NCBI GenBank assembly: GCA_902563835.1
Contig: CACEZB010000011.1
Span: 1-38,144, forward strand
DNA length: 38,144 nt
Direction of reading: 5' to 3'
Origin: an uncultured SAR86 cluster bacterium
GTDB lineage: Bacteria; Pseudomonadota; Gammaproteobacteria; Magnimaribacterales; D2472
The translations under genes and the position numbers were made by a program. Within the stretch, counting starts at the first letter, position 1. Each line of letters starts with the position of its first letter. Below are positions 26,911 to 38,144 of this stretch, piece by piece. The notes below the pieces were generated by a model. That model was not told where the DNA came from, made no database searches, and saw only the letters and a list, made by a program, of their open reading frames with translations.

Positions 26911-26935
26911 ATAATGTTTACACCGTAAACATTAT
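26911..26935. promoter_or_regulatory. Perfect palindrome, probable operator of the di-iron gene
   Basis: ATAATGTTTAC at 26911-26921 is exactly inverted as GTAAACATTAT at 26925-26935 around ACC. The 11-bp arms with TTTAC/GTAAA cores look like a TetR-type repressor site. It lies 22-46 bases upstream of the di-iron gene's ATG, over the probable promoter. No regulator gene is in the window. Confidence 0.65.
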
Positions 26936-26952
26936 GTATTTTATAATAATTG

Positions 26953-28722
26953 TTAATCATTGAAAAGTTTTGTTAATTCATCTAACAAGACTTCACCAAG
27001 TTCTTCAGCTCTATTAATAGTTAGTGCATTTTTATAGTATTTTGTTACATCATGTCCTATACCAATTGCCTGCAACTCAATAGGGCTTTCATTTTCTATT
27101 TTAGAGATTATTTCTCTTAGATGATTATCTAGGAAATCCTCTCTATTTGCTGACAAGGTACTATCATCTACTGGAGCTCCATCTGATATAACAATTAATA
27201 TTTTTCTTTCTTCTGGTCTTTTAATTAAACGTTCATGCGACCAAGCAAGCGCCTCACCATCTACATTTTCTTTTAGCAATCCTTCTCTTAGCATTGCACC
27301 AAAATATTTTCTCGATCTTCTCCAACTATTATCAGCACTTTTATATATTATGTGCCTAATGTCATTCAATCGCCCTGGATTAGAACTCCCTCCATTAATT
27401 TGCCATAATTTCTTAGAATCTCCACCTTTCCAGTGTTTGGTAGTAAATCCAAGTATCTCAGTTTTAACCTGACATCTCTCTAAAGTACTTCCAATGATAT
27501 CCGTACAAATAGCAGCCAAACTAATAGACCTTCCTCTCATTGAGCCAGAATTATCAATTAATAGAGTAACAACTGTGTCTTTAAAATTATTTTCTGTTTC
27601 TTGTTTAAAGCTTAAAGGATATCCAGGATTAGCTATAACTCTATGCAGTCGAGCATTATCCAACATACCTTCATCTAAGTTGTAATTCCAGCTAGTATGT
27701 TGTTTAGCCAACAGTAATCTTTGTAATCTATTTGCAAGTTTTCCAATAGTGGGTAGATGCGGCTTAATTAAATTATCTAATTGATTTCTCAGCCTTAAAG
27801 ATTCATCTGTCGTTATTAAATCTTTGGCTTCAATTATTTCATCAAAATTTGTTGTATAAATTGAATAATCTTTTTTATGTTGAGCGTTAAATTGGTTATT
27901 TGGATATGCTAAAGCTTCTATTTCCTCATCTATCGAAGTGTCATCAGTTTTATCAATTGCATCTTGAATATCTATATCAATATCACCTTTAAAATCTTTG
28001 AGATCTGCTTTTTGTTCTTCACTAGAATCTCCGTCTAGGTTTAAATCTTGTTCATTTAATTCATCATTTGAACCAGGAGATTCATTTAATTCACTATCAT
28101 CTTCATCGTCTTCCGCACTTTCCTTAATTAACTTTAATTTCTTAAGAAATTTAATAGATATTTTTTCAAATTTTTTCTGATCTTTTATATTAGCTAAAAG
28201 ATCTGCTTTGATAGGATCCAAAGAGCTATCCAATTTATATTTTTCATTAAATTTATTTAGAATATTTTTTGATGTTTCACTTAACTTGAATTCTGCAGCA
28301 TTTTTTAACCATAAGTTTGCACCATAAGATAAAAAATTAAGCGATTTATCATCATTAAGACTCAGACTTTTTGCTTCGATAAAGTTAGATATATTTTCTT
28401 TAGAACCTAAATATTCTAAACAGCCCAATAATTCTACTCTTGAGATTTCTAACTCATTAAAGATCATTCTTGCTGGAAGAGTTAAAGGTGGTTCTTTTGT
28501 TTTTGAGTGAAAAAGATGCCAAAAGGCTTGAAAATCTGATTCACCTCTCCATTGTTTTATATCTTTAGTAGATCTTGGTGCAGATGGAATAATTATATGA
28601 TTACCCATTGGGGGTCTTTGAGATAGACCTTTATTAGATGTTATTTTTTTATTTTTTGATATAGCTTTAACTGTTGAAACGGCCGCTTCATGTAAGTGTT
28701 CTCTATTCTTTATCCAACCCAT
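26953..28722 (-). CDS. cobT: CobT-like VWA protein (cobaltochelatase subunit family)
   Basis: A 589-aa homologue of the CobT subunit of aerobic cobaltochelatase. The N-terminal helical part (1-190) leads to a strongly acidic stretch at about 202-265 ([19 protein letters not shown] and more). The C-terminal von Willebrand A domain has the MIDAS motif DNSGSM at 390-395 and a second conserved ISDGAPVDD near 515. In CobNST, CobS and CobT form the AAA+/VWA motor that drives metal insertion by CobN. cobS is directly upstream (six bases), but no cobN or other cobalamin gene is visible, so a different client is possible. Confidence 0.9.
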   Translation of the reverse strand: MGWIKNREHLHEAAVSTVKAISKNKKITSNKGLSQRPPMGNHIIIPSAPRSTKDIKQWRGESDFQAFWHLFHSKTKEPPLTLPARMIFNELEISRVELLGCLEYLGSKENISNFIEAKSLSLNDDKSLNFLSYGANLWLKNAAEFKLSETSKNILNKFNEKYKLDSSLDPIKADLLANIKDQKKFEKISIKFLKKLKLIKESAEDDEDDSELNESPGSNDELNEQDLNLDGDSSEEQKADLKDFKGDIDIDIQDAIDKTDDTSIDEEIEALAYPNNQFNAQHKKDYSIYTTNFDEIIEAKDLITTDESLRLRNQLDNLIKPHLPTIGKLANRLQRLLLAKQHTSWNYNLDEGMLDNARLHRVIANPGYPLSFKQETENNFKDTVVTLLIDNSGSMRGRSISLAAICTDIIGSTLERCQVKTEILGFTTKHWKGGDSKKLWQINGGSSNPGRLNDIRHIIYKSADNSWRRSRKYFGAMLREGLLKENVDGEALAWSHERLIKRPEERKILIVISDGAPVDDSTLSANREDFLDNHLREIISKIENESPIELQAIGIGHDVTKYYKNALTINRAEELGEVLLDELTKLFND

Positions 28723-28728
28723 TAATAT

Positions 28729-29709
28729 TTATTTATCTGATGTATCTTTTTCAAGCTCAAGATTAAAACACCTTTGGAAGTATTCACCAATTATTGACTT
28801 TTCAACCTCATCACATTTGTTTAAAAAAGTTAATTTAAATGAAGTGATCAGATCTTTAAAAATCTTATAATTTTGACCCCAAGATATTACAGTTCTTGGA
28901 GACATTAAAGTAGATATATCACCATTTTCAAAACCCACCCTAGTTAAGTTAGCTAATTTAATCATGTTTTTAATAACTTCTTTATTTTTAGCGCCTTTCA
29001 AATTTCCTAATTTAGAAGCAACGACTTTTAATTCTTGATTAGGATCTAAATAATTTAAAGTTGCTAGAACATGCCATCTATCCATTTGGCCTTGATTAAT
29101 TTGTTGTGTTCCATGATATAGCCCCGTCATATCTCCAAGTCCAACTGTATTAGTGGTTGCAAATAACCTAAATGAAGGATGGGGAGTAAGAATTTTATTT
29201 TGATCTAATAAAGTTAGCTTACCCTCAACTTCAAGTATTCTTTGTATTACAAACATAACATCTGGACGTCCAGCATCATACTCATCAAATACCAGAGCAA
29301 CAGGATTCTGTATTGACCAAGGAAGTAAGCCTTCTTGGAATTCAGTGATTTGTTTTCCATCATTTAGTTTAATAGCATCCTTGCCAAGAAGATCTATTCT
29401 GCTTATATGACTATCTAAATTAATTCTTACACAAGGCCAATTCAATCTTGCAGCAATTTGTTCAATGTGGGTAGATTTTCCTGTTCCATGGAAACCTTGA
29501 ACCATCACTCTCCTGTTATGCTCGAAGCCTGCAAGAATAGATAAAGTTGTATCTTTATCAAAAACATAAGAATCATCAATTTCAGGAACCCAGTCTGTCT
29601 TATTTTTAAATGCTTTAACAGATAGTTTGCTATCTATATTAAAGACACTTGAAACACTGACCTTATGGTCAGGTTTGTTTGGTAACTCTATTGCTTTATT
29701 AATAGTCAT
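28729..29709 (-). CDS. cobS: CobS-like AAA+ ATPase
   Basis: A MoxR/CobS-type AAA+ ATPase of 326 aa, the usual length for CobS. Walker A is GFHGTGKST at 72-80, Walker B is ALVFDEYDAG with Asp142-Glu143, and sensor 1 is LFATTNTVG. The family's N-terminal segment is present (VPEIDDSYVFDKDTTLSILA). It works as a hexamer with CobT. The pair is separated by six bases and surely co-transcribed from the divergent promoter region 29710-29817 shared with the SDR gene. Confidence 0.92.
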   Translation of the reverse strand: MTINKAIELPNKPDHKVSVSSVFNIDSKLSVKAFKNKTDWVPEIDDSYVFDKDTTLSILAGFEHNRRVMVQGFHGTGKSTHIEQIAARLNWPCVRINLDSHISRIDLLGKDAIKLNDGKQITEFQEGLLPWSIQNPVALVFDEYDAGRPDVMFVIQRILEVEGKLTLLDQNKILTPHPSFRLFATTNTVGLGDMTGLYHGTQQINQGQMDRWHVLATLNYLDPNQELKVVASKLGNLKGAKNKEVIKNMIKLANLTRVGFENGDISTLMSPRTVISWGQNYKIFKDLITSFKLTFLNKCDEVEKSIIGEYFQRCFNLELEKDTSDK

Positions 29710-29817
29710 AATTAAAAACTTAGTTTTAGGACTGCATATCCTACCTTTTGACGCTTTAAAGTTCTAGTTTTTTTATAAACAATGTAAGATGTTGCTTTTA
29801 ACTATTTAATTAAACTT

Positions 29818-30573
29818 ATGTCAGAAAGATTAAAAGATAAAGTGGCTCTTATTACAGGAGGAGCTCAAGGATTAGGAAAAGAGATGGCAAAATCAATGCT
29901 TGCAGAATCTGCGCATGTGATTATTGCTGATATTAATGAAGCTAAATTAGTTGAAGCAGCAAAGGAGCTATCATGCTCTCATCTTCTACTAGATGTAACT
30001 AAAGAAGAACAATGGCAGTCAGTTATAAAACAAATAACTGATGATACAGGCTCTCTAAATATTTTAGTAAATAATGCTGGTATTGGTGGGGGAGGCGATG
30101 TTGAAATGACCGATTTTGAAACCTGGGATTTAGTACATAGAGTAAATTTAGATTCAGTTTTCTTAGGATGTAAATATGCATTACCTTTAATGAGAGAGTC
30201 CGGAAATGGCTCAATAATAAATATTTCATCTATGTCAGGAATTGTTGCTTCTCACAATACTGCTGCATACAATTCTTCGAAAGCTGCTGTAAGACATCTT
30301 TCTAAATCTGTAGCTTTACATTGTGCAAAATCAACAAATCTTGTTAGGTGTAATTCAATTCACCCTGTATTTACAAGAACAGCAATGGTTCAAAGCATGA
30401 TTGACTCAGCGCCAGAGAGAGATATAGAAAATAAGCTTATTCAGCAAATTCCCATTAGAAAGCTTGCAGAACCAATAGATATTGCCAATGCTGCAGTTTT
30501 CTTAGCTTCAGATGAATCATCTTTTATCACTGGGACTGAATTAGTGGTCGATGGGGGCTTGAGCGCTACATAA
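29818..30573 (+). CDS. Short-chain dehydrogenase/reductase
   Basis: A classical SDR, 251 aa. The NAD(P)-binding motif is LITGGAQGLGKE at about 11-22, Asp39 after the second strand (IIADIN) favours NAD over NADP, and NNAG follows. The catalytic set is Ser in NISSMSG, Tyr-x-x-x-Lys in AAYNSSKAA and Asn in HRVNLDSV. The C-terminal SSFITGTELVVDGG is typical. The substrate is unknown; resemblance to hydroxysteroid/3-oxoacyl reductases is general. It starts two bases before... the tesB gene follows its stop after two bases, which suggests a role in acyl-CoA or lipid metabolism. Confidence 0.9.
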   Translation: MSERLKDKVALITGGAQGLGKEMAKSMLAESAHVIIADINEAKLVEAAKELSCSHLLLDVTKEEQWQSVIKQITDDTGSLNILVNNAGIGGGGDVEMTDFETWDLVHRVNLDSVFLGCKYALPLMRESGNGSIINISSMSGIVASHNTAAYNSSKAAVRHLSKSVALHCAKSTNLVRCNSIHPVFTRTAMVQSMIDSAPERDIENKLIQQIPIRKLAEPIDIANAAVFLASDESSFITGTELVVDGGLSAT

Positions 30574-30575
30574 AG

Positions 30576-31450
30576 ATGAATAAGAAGAAGTCACAACTAA
30601 GTAAGTCTCTTCAATTATTTAATTTAGAACAAGTTGATAGAGATATTTTTAGCTGGACTGGAAAAAATGTCGGTTATAAAAGAATATTTGGTGGACAGGT
30701 TATGGCTCAAACTCTTATAGCTGCATACAAGACAGTTAATAGTGAGCATTTTGCACATTCTTTTCATTCATATTTTTTAAGACCAGGAGATTTAGAAAAA
30801 CCAATTACTTTTACTGTTGATAGGATTAGAGATGGAAAAAGTTTTACTACAAGAACTGTAAAAGCAATCCAAGATGGAGAAGCTATATTCAATTCATCTA
30901 TCTCTTTTCAAAAAAGAGAAAAGGGATTAGAACATCAAATTGAAATGCCAGATGTTCCAGAGCCTGAAACTCTTAAAAGCGAGATTGAAATAAGAAAAGA
31001 AATCTTAAAAGAATTAAAAATGGATGAAAAAGATATGCCGATGTTCATCAGACAAAGAGAAATTGAAATGAGACCAGTTGAGAAACAGAATTATTTTAAA
31101 CCCGAAAGAATGCCGCCTTATAAAAATACTTGGATTAGGACCGAAGAAAAATTACCAAAAGATCAGATTATTCAACAGGCTTTTTTATTATATATTTCTG
31201 ATATGGGCTTATTAGGTGCTGCAAATAATACTGTTGGGGTAAGTTTTCTAACAAAGAATTTACAAAATGCAAGTCTAGATCATGCAATGTGGTTCCATCG
31301 TAAATTAAATCTAGATGGATGGTTTTTATATACTATAGAAAGTCCTATAACTAGAAATTCTAGAGGTTTTTCAATAGGATCTATTTTTTCAAGAGATGGC
31401 GATTTAATAGCCTCATGCACTCAAGAAGGCTTAATAAGGTTGTGGGATAA

Positions 31451-31454
<4 letters not shown>
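30576..31454 (+). CDS. tesB: Acyl-CoA thioesterase II
   Basis: A double hot-dog thioesterase, 292 aa (E. coli TesB is 286), which hydrolyses medium and long acyl-CoAs to free acids and CoA. Family motifs are YKRIFGGQVMAQTLIAAY near the N-terminus, HSFHSYFLRPGD, and in the second half the conserved SLDHAMWFHR and CTQEGLIR that hold the catalytic Asp and Gln. It is co-transcribed with the SDR gene and overlaps the hemE 3' end by four bases tail-to-tail. Confidence 0.95.
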
Positions 31455-34215
<2,761 letters not shown>

Positions 34216-34225
34216 CTATAAAAAT

Positions 34226-37200
34226 ATGCCAAAACTTTATAAAGAAAATGAATTTCGTGATAACTGTGGATTTGGTTTAATTGCTAGTATAGAGGGCGTT
34301 AAATCAAGAAAAATAGTTACAGACTCTATTAATGCTCTTATTAGCATGACTCATAGAGGTGGCTTGGGTTCAGATGGAAAAACTGGCGATGGTTGTGGAA
34401 TATTAGTCGATATTAATAAAGATTTTTATTACAAAACCTTAAAAGAAGAACAAAATATTAAACTATCAGGAAGATTTGCAATTGCCCAAATTTTTTATTT
34501 TAAAGACCTTTCTAAAATATTAAAAAAGATAAAGACAATTTTTACAGATGAAGGTTTGGAGCTTATTGCTTTTAGAGATGTTCCCGTAAATAAAAAAGTA
34601 TTAGGAAGCATAGCTTTAGATTGTATGCCTAATATATACCAACTATTTATAAAACCAGTTTCAGATAATATTAGTGAAGATAAATTTCAAACAGCTATTT
34701 TACAGGCAAGAAAATTTATAGAAGAGATTTATTTGGATGATGAGAAGCTATATTTTTGTAGCATGTCCTCAAAAACCATCATTTATAAGGGCTTAATGCT
34801 TCCAAAAGATATTAGTAATTTTTATAAAGATCTTAAGTCAAAATACTTCGAGTCTTCTATATGTGTTTTTCATCAAAGATTTTCAACCAATACAAGTCCA
34901 AGATGGCATTTAGCCCAACCATTTAGATTTTTAGCACATAACGGAGAAATTAATGCTATTAGAGGTAATAGGAATTGGGTCAAAGCAAGAGCTAGTATCT
35001 TTAAGACTCCATTAATACCAAAAATACAAAATTTTAAACAGATTGTTAATGAAGATGGTTCTGATTCTTCTGCGCTTGATAATATGTTAGAAATTTTGGT
35101 CAAAGGAGGAATAGATATATTTAGATCCATAAGGATGGTTTTACCACCAGCCTGGCAAAATGCCCAGCTTTTAGATCCAGATATTAGAAGTTTTCATGAA
35201 TATAATTCTATGCATATGGAGCCATGGGATGGACCAGCAGGTATTGTTATGTCTGACGGCGACTGGGCTATCTGTGTGCTTGATAGAAACGGTTTGCGGC
35301 CAGCAAGATTTCAGATAGATACCAATAATATAATTTCTATAGCATCTGAAACAGGAATTAATCCAATTGATGATAAAGATATTGTTTTTAAGGGGCGAGT
35401 AGCGCCTGGTGGAATGATAGCAATTAATACCTCAACTAAGGAGATATTATCTGAGAAACAAATCGATGAAAAACTTAAGAACAGAGCTCCATATAGAGGA
35501 TGGTTAAAAGAGAGTTGTATTCATGTCGAATCTAGTCTCGATAAATATGAAGGACCAGGGTTAAAAAAAATTGATTCAAAAGAATTTAATATTTCATCAA
35601 AACTATTTCTTTTGTTTAAAGAAGAAAGATCATCTGTTATCAAACCTTTAGCCATAGATTCTCAAGAAAGCACTGGATCAATGGGAGATGATACCGCGCT
35701 TGCAGTTATGAGTAAGATGCACCGACAAATTTATGATTATTTTAGGCAACAATTTGCTCAAGTTACTAATCCCCCAATTGATTCTTTAAGGGAAGTAAGC
35801 GTTATGTCACTTGAAACCTGTTATGGACCAGAATTAAATATATTTGAAGAAACTCCAGAACATGCAAAAAGATTAGTAACATCTTCTCCAGTTCTATCAT
35901 ATAAAAAACTTCAATCAATTTTAGCCAATCCATATTTTAAGTGTGATGAAATAAAGCTTGAGTATAAAAAACAAGTTGATTTAGAAAGTGCTTTGGGTGT
36001 TCTAAAAAAGAAAATTGCTCAAAGTGTTAAAAAAGGAAATACCATTATTCATTTGATTGAATCTTTGCCCAACGAAGAATCATTACCAATAAATGCACTA
36101 TTGGCAGTTGGTTGCACTCATCAATATTTAGTTAAGCTAGGACTTAGATCTAAAGTAAATATAGTAGTCACATCATCTTCAGCAAGAGATACTCATCAAA
36201 TTGCATGCTTAATAGGCTTCGGAGCAACAGCAGTCTATCCAACTTTGGCATACCAAACAATATTAGATTTAACTGAAAGAAATGAACTGAAAGGTAATGC
36301 TCATGAAAATTGTGCACGATATAGAAAAGGGGTTAATAAGGGACTATTAAAAATAATATCAAAAATGGGAATATCTACAATTTCTAGTTACAGAGGCTCT
36401 CAATTATTTGAAATAGTTGGTTTAAACGAAGAAATAGTAGATATGTGCTTTACGAATACTGTAAGCAGAATACAGGGCAAAAATTTTAATGATTTAGATA
36501 ATGAAATTAGAAAATTAAATGATTATGCAAGATCTAATTTATCTGACATGAGTGTTGGCGGTCTTTTAAAGTATGTTCATGGAGGCGAATATCATACTTA
36601 TAATCCTGAAATTGTGAAGAAATTACAAGAAGCAGTAGCATCAGGATCAAATGATATTTATAAAGAATATTCTACTCTTGTTGATAATAGACCCCCAGCA
36701 ATGCTCCGAGATTTATTAAGAGTAAAACATACTAATAATAAAGTTAAAGAAATTGAGTCGGTTGAAAAAATAATTAAGAGATTTGATTCTGCTGGCATGA
36801 GTCTTGGATCGTTATCACCAAAAGCACATGAAACCCTTGCTGAAGCAATGAACACACTTGGGGCTAGATCAAACTCAGGGGAAGGTGGAGAAGGAAAACA
36901 TAGATATGGCACTATTAAAATGTCAAAAATTAAACAGATTGCTTCTGGAAGATTTGGTGTGACGCCTCATTATTTGGTAAATGCTGAAGTTCTCCAGATT
37001 AAAATAGCTCAAGGAGCAAAGCCTGGTGAGGGTGGCCAACTTCCTGGAGGCAAAGTTAATAAACTGATAGCTGAATTAAGATACTCAACACCTGGAATTA
37101 CATTAATTTCACCACCTCCTCATCACGATATATATTCAATTGAAGATTTAGCTCAACTAATCTATGACTTAAAGCAAGTAAATCCAAATGCGCTTATTTC

Positions 37201-38144
37201 AGTAAAATTAGTATCTGAGCCAGGTGTAGGAACTATTGCATCAGGAGTTGCGAAAGCTTACGCAGACTTAATAACTATTTCAGGACATGATGGTGGGACA
37301 GGTGCAAGTCCATTAACTTCTATTAGATATGCAGGCTCACCTTGGGAGCTTGGTTTGTCTGAAGCTCATCAAAGTTTAAGAGATGCTGGCCTAAGACATA
37401 AAGTTAGATTACAAACCGATGGAGGAATGAAAACCGGTCTTGATGTTATTAAAGCAGCAATATTAGGAGCAGAATCGTTTGGGTTTGGTACTGGCCCAAT
37501 GATTGCTATGGGGTGCAAATACTTAAGAATCTGCCATCTTAATAATTGTGCAACTGGTGTCGCAACACAAAGACAAGACTTAATAAACCAACATTTTATT
37601 GGTGAAAAAGAAAGAGTAATGAATTATTTTAAATTTATAGCGAATGATGTTAGAGAGCATTTAAAGATGATAGGTGTCTCAAAACTAGAGGAAATTATAG
37701 GCCAGACACATTATTTAGAACAGATCACAGATATAGAAGAACAATATAAATCTATTGATTTATCTGGATTAATAGAAATAAGTGATAATCAAAGTGAGCC
37801 ACATTTTTGCACTGTAGATAAAAATCATCCATGGGATAAAGGTGAGTTATCGCAAAAGATTTTGGATGAATCTAAAAGGTTTATTGATAACAATAAAAAG
37901 GGCACCTTGCACTTTAATATCTCTAATAGAGATAGATCTATTGGTGGAAGTATTTCTGGATATATTGCTCAAAAATATGGAGAAAAAGGTTTAGAGAAAA
38001 AACTCTCTTTAAATTTTAAAGGTTCTGCAGGTCAGAGTTTTGGCTGTTGGAATGCAAATAATTTAAATTTAACAGTTGATGGTGATGCAAATGATTATGT
38101 TGGTAAAGGGATGAATGGCGGGAGGATAGTTATTAAGAATACTT
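34226..38144 (+). CDS. gltB: Glutamate synthase large subunit (3' end cut off by the window)
   Basis: The large subunit of GOGAT, which makes two glutamates from glutamine and 2-oxoglutarate. About 1306 of the expected ~1490 codons are present without a stop. The N-terminal class II amidotransferase begins after a 13-residue leader at Cys14 (NCGFGLIAS), the nucleophile once the leader is removed; THRGG, CVFHQRFSTNTSPRWHLA and FLAHNGEINAI follow. The central domain, the FMN-binding synthase domain (GVTPHYLVNAEVLQIKIAQG, KPGEGGQLPGGKV, SGHDGGTGASPL) and the 3Fe-4S cluster (CKYLRICHLNNC) are intact. The beta-helix domain starts at the edge. It is on the opposite strand to gltD, head-to-head with an 88-base gap, rather than upstream of it in one operon. 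Confidence 0.97.
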   Translation, partial: MPKLYKENEFRDNCGFGLIASIEGVKSRKIVTDSINALISMTHRGGLGSDGKTGDGCGILVDINKDFYYKTLKEEQNIKLSGRFAIAQIFYFKDLSKILKKIKTIFTDEGLELIAFRDVPVNKKVLGSIALDCMPNIYQLFIKPVSDNISEDKFQTAILQARKFIEEIYLDDEKLYFCSMSSKTIIYKGLMLPKDISNFYKDLKSKYFESSICVFHQRFSTNTSPRWHLAQPFRFLAHNGEINAIRGNRNWVKARASIFKTPLIPKIQNFKQIVNEDGSDSSALDNMLEILVKGGIDIFRSIRMVLPPAWQNAQLLDPDIRSFHEYNSMHMEPWDGPAGIVMSDGDWAICVLDRNGLRPARFQIDTNNIISIASETGINPIDDKDIVFKGRVAPGGMIAINTSTKEILSEKQIDEKLKNRAPYRGWLKESCIHVESSLDKYEGPGLKKIDSKEFNISSKLFLLFKEERSSVIKPLAIDSQESTGSMGDDTALAVMSKMHRQIYDYFRQQFAQVTNPPIDSLREVSVMSLETCYGPELNIFEETPEHAKRLVTSSPVLSYKKLQSILANPYFKCDEIKLEYKKQVDLESALGVLKKKIAQSVKKGNTIIHLIESLPNEESLPINALLAVGCTHQYLVKLGLRSKVNIVVTSSSARDTHQIACLIGFGATAVYPTLAYQTILDLTERNELKGNAHENCARYRKGVNKGLLKIISKMGISTISSYRGSQLFEIVGLNEEIVDMCFTNTVSRIQGKNFNDLDNEIRKLNDYARSNLSDMSVGGLLKYVHGGEYHTYNPEIVKKLQEAVASGSNDIYKEYSTLVDNRPPAMLRDLLRVKHTNNKVKEIESVEKIIKRFDSAGMSLGSLSPKAHETLAEAMNTLGARSNSGEGGEGKHRYGTIKMSKIKQIASGRFGVTPHYLVNAEVLQIKIAQGAKPGEGGQLPGGKVNKLIAELRYSTPGITLISPPPHHDIYSIEDLAQLIYDLKQVNPNALISVKLVSEPGVGTIASGVAKAYADLITISGHDGGTGASPLTSIRYAGSPWELGLSEAHQSLRDAGLRHKVRLQTDGGMKTGLDVIKAAILGAESFGFGTGPMIAMGCKYLRICHLNNCATGVATQRQDLINQHFIGEKERVMNYFKFIANDVREHLKMIGVSKLEEIIGQTHYLEQITDIEEQYKSIDLSGLIEISDNQSEPHFCTVDKNHPWDKGELSQKILDESKRFIDNNKKGTLHFNISNRDRSIGGSISGYIAQKYGEKGLEKKLSLNFKGSAGQSFGCWNANNLNLTVDGDANDYVGKGMNGGRIVIKNT

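Noticed and set aside
26953-28722. CobT-like gene as a generic VWA defence protein
   Set aside because: The CobS partner, the N-terminal CobT region and the acidic linker fit the cobaltochelatase family; no defence-type nuclease or effector is adjacent.

Overview
The window looks like part of the chromosome of a streamlined, AT-rich marine gammaproteobacterium, possibly SAR86-like. The lineage call is inference. It rests on low GC by eye, very short intergenic gaps, the gammaproteobacterial gene order gshB-tonB-ruvX and dnaG-rpoD, a gammaproteobacterial-type RpoD, and a gltD-hemE pair. No CRISPR array, rRNA or complete mobile element is visible.

Layout. Bases 1-5666 are a plus-strand housekeeping run: gshB, a TonB-like energy transducer, ruvX, dnaG and rpoD. 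dnaG carries an in-frame TAA inside its catalytic TOPRIM domain. A YrbL-like kinase-fold gene converges on rpoD. Bases 6405-8607 form a small accessory locus. It holds a CAU-anticodon tRNA, two unknown minus-strand genes, a 3' remnant of a tRNA-Ile(GAU) whose last ~34 bases nearly repeat the end of the CAU tRNA, and a flavin amine oxidase that is visibly more GC-rich than everything around it. Bases 8689-15122 carry an exported S46 peptidase, an exported metallo-beta-lactamase-fold hydrolase, a DmdA/GcvT-like folate enzyme, hflX and a DoxX-family gene.

Bases 15200-17611 are an iron-uptake unit: a Fur box, a leader with a long base-paired stem, a FecA-like TonB-dependent receptor and a strong terminator. 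The transducer at 994-1620 could energise this type of receptor. Next come an internally duplicated membrane protein, tRNA-Ala(UGC) and katG.

Bases 20504-29709 are minus-strand. One close-packed run is BaxI-family protein, 62-aa membrane protein, DUF305-LVIVD fusion, type II pantothenate kinase, then a membrane di-iron hydroxylase. Upstream of it lie a soluble ferritin-like di-iron protein with a perfect palindrome in its promoter region, and a CobS/CobT-like AAA+/VWA pair with no CobN in view. An SDR-tesB pair runs divergently from cobS.

Bases 31451-38144 hold hemE and gltD (minus, 4-base overlap) and a divergent gltB (plus) that runs off the window. The usual order in relatives is gltB-gltD-hemE on one strand, so gltB appears inverted. 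GltD also begins with an extra ~85 residues resembling a tyrosine-recombinase arm-binding domain. That junction and the chimeric tRNA locus are the most unusual features here.
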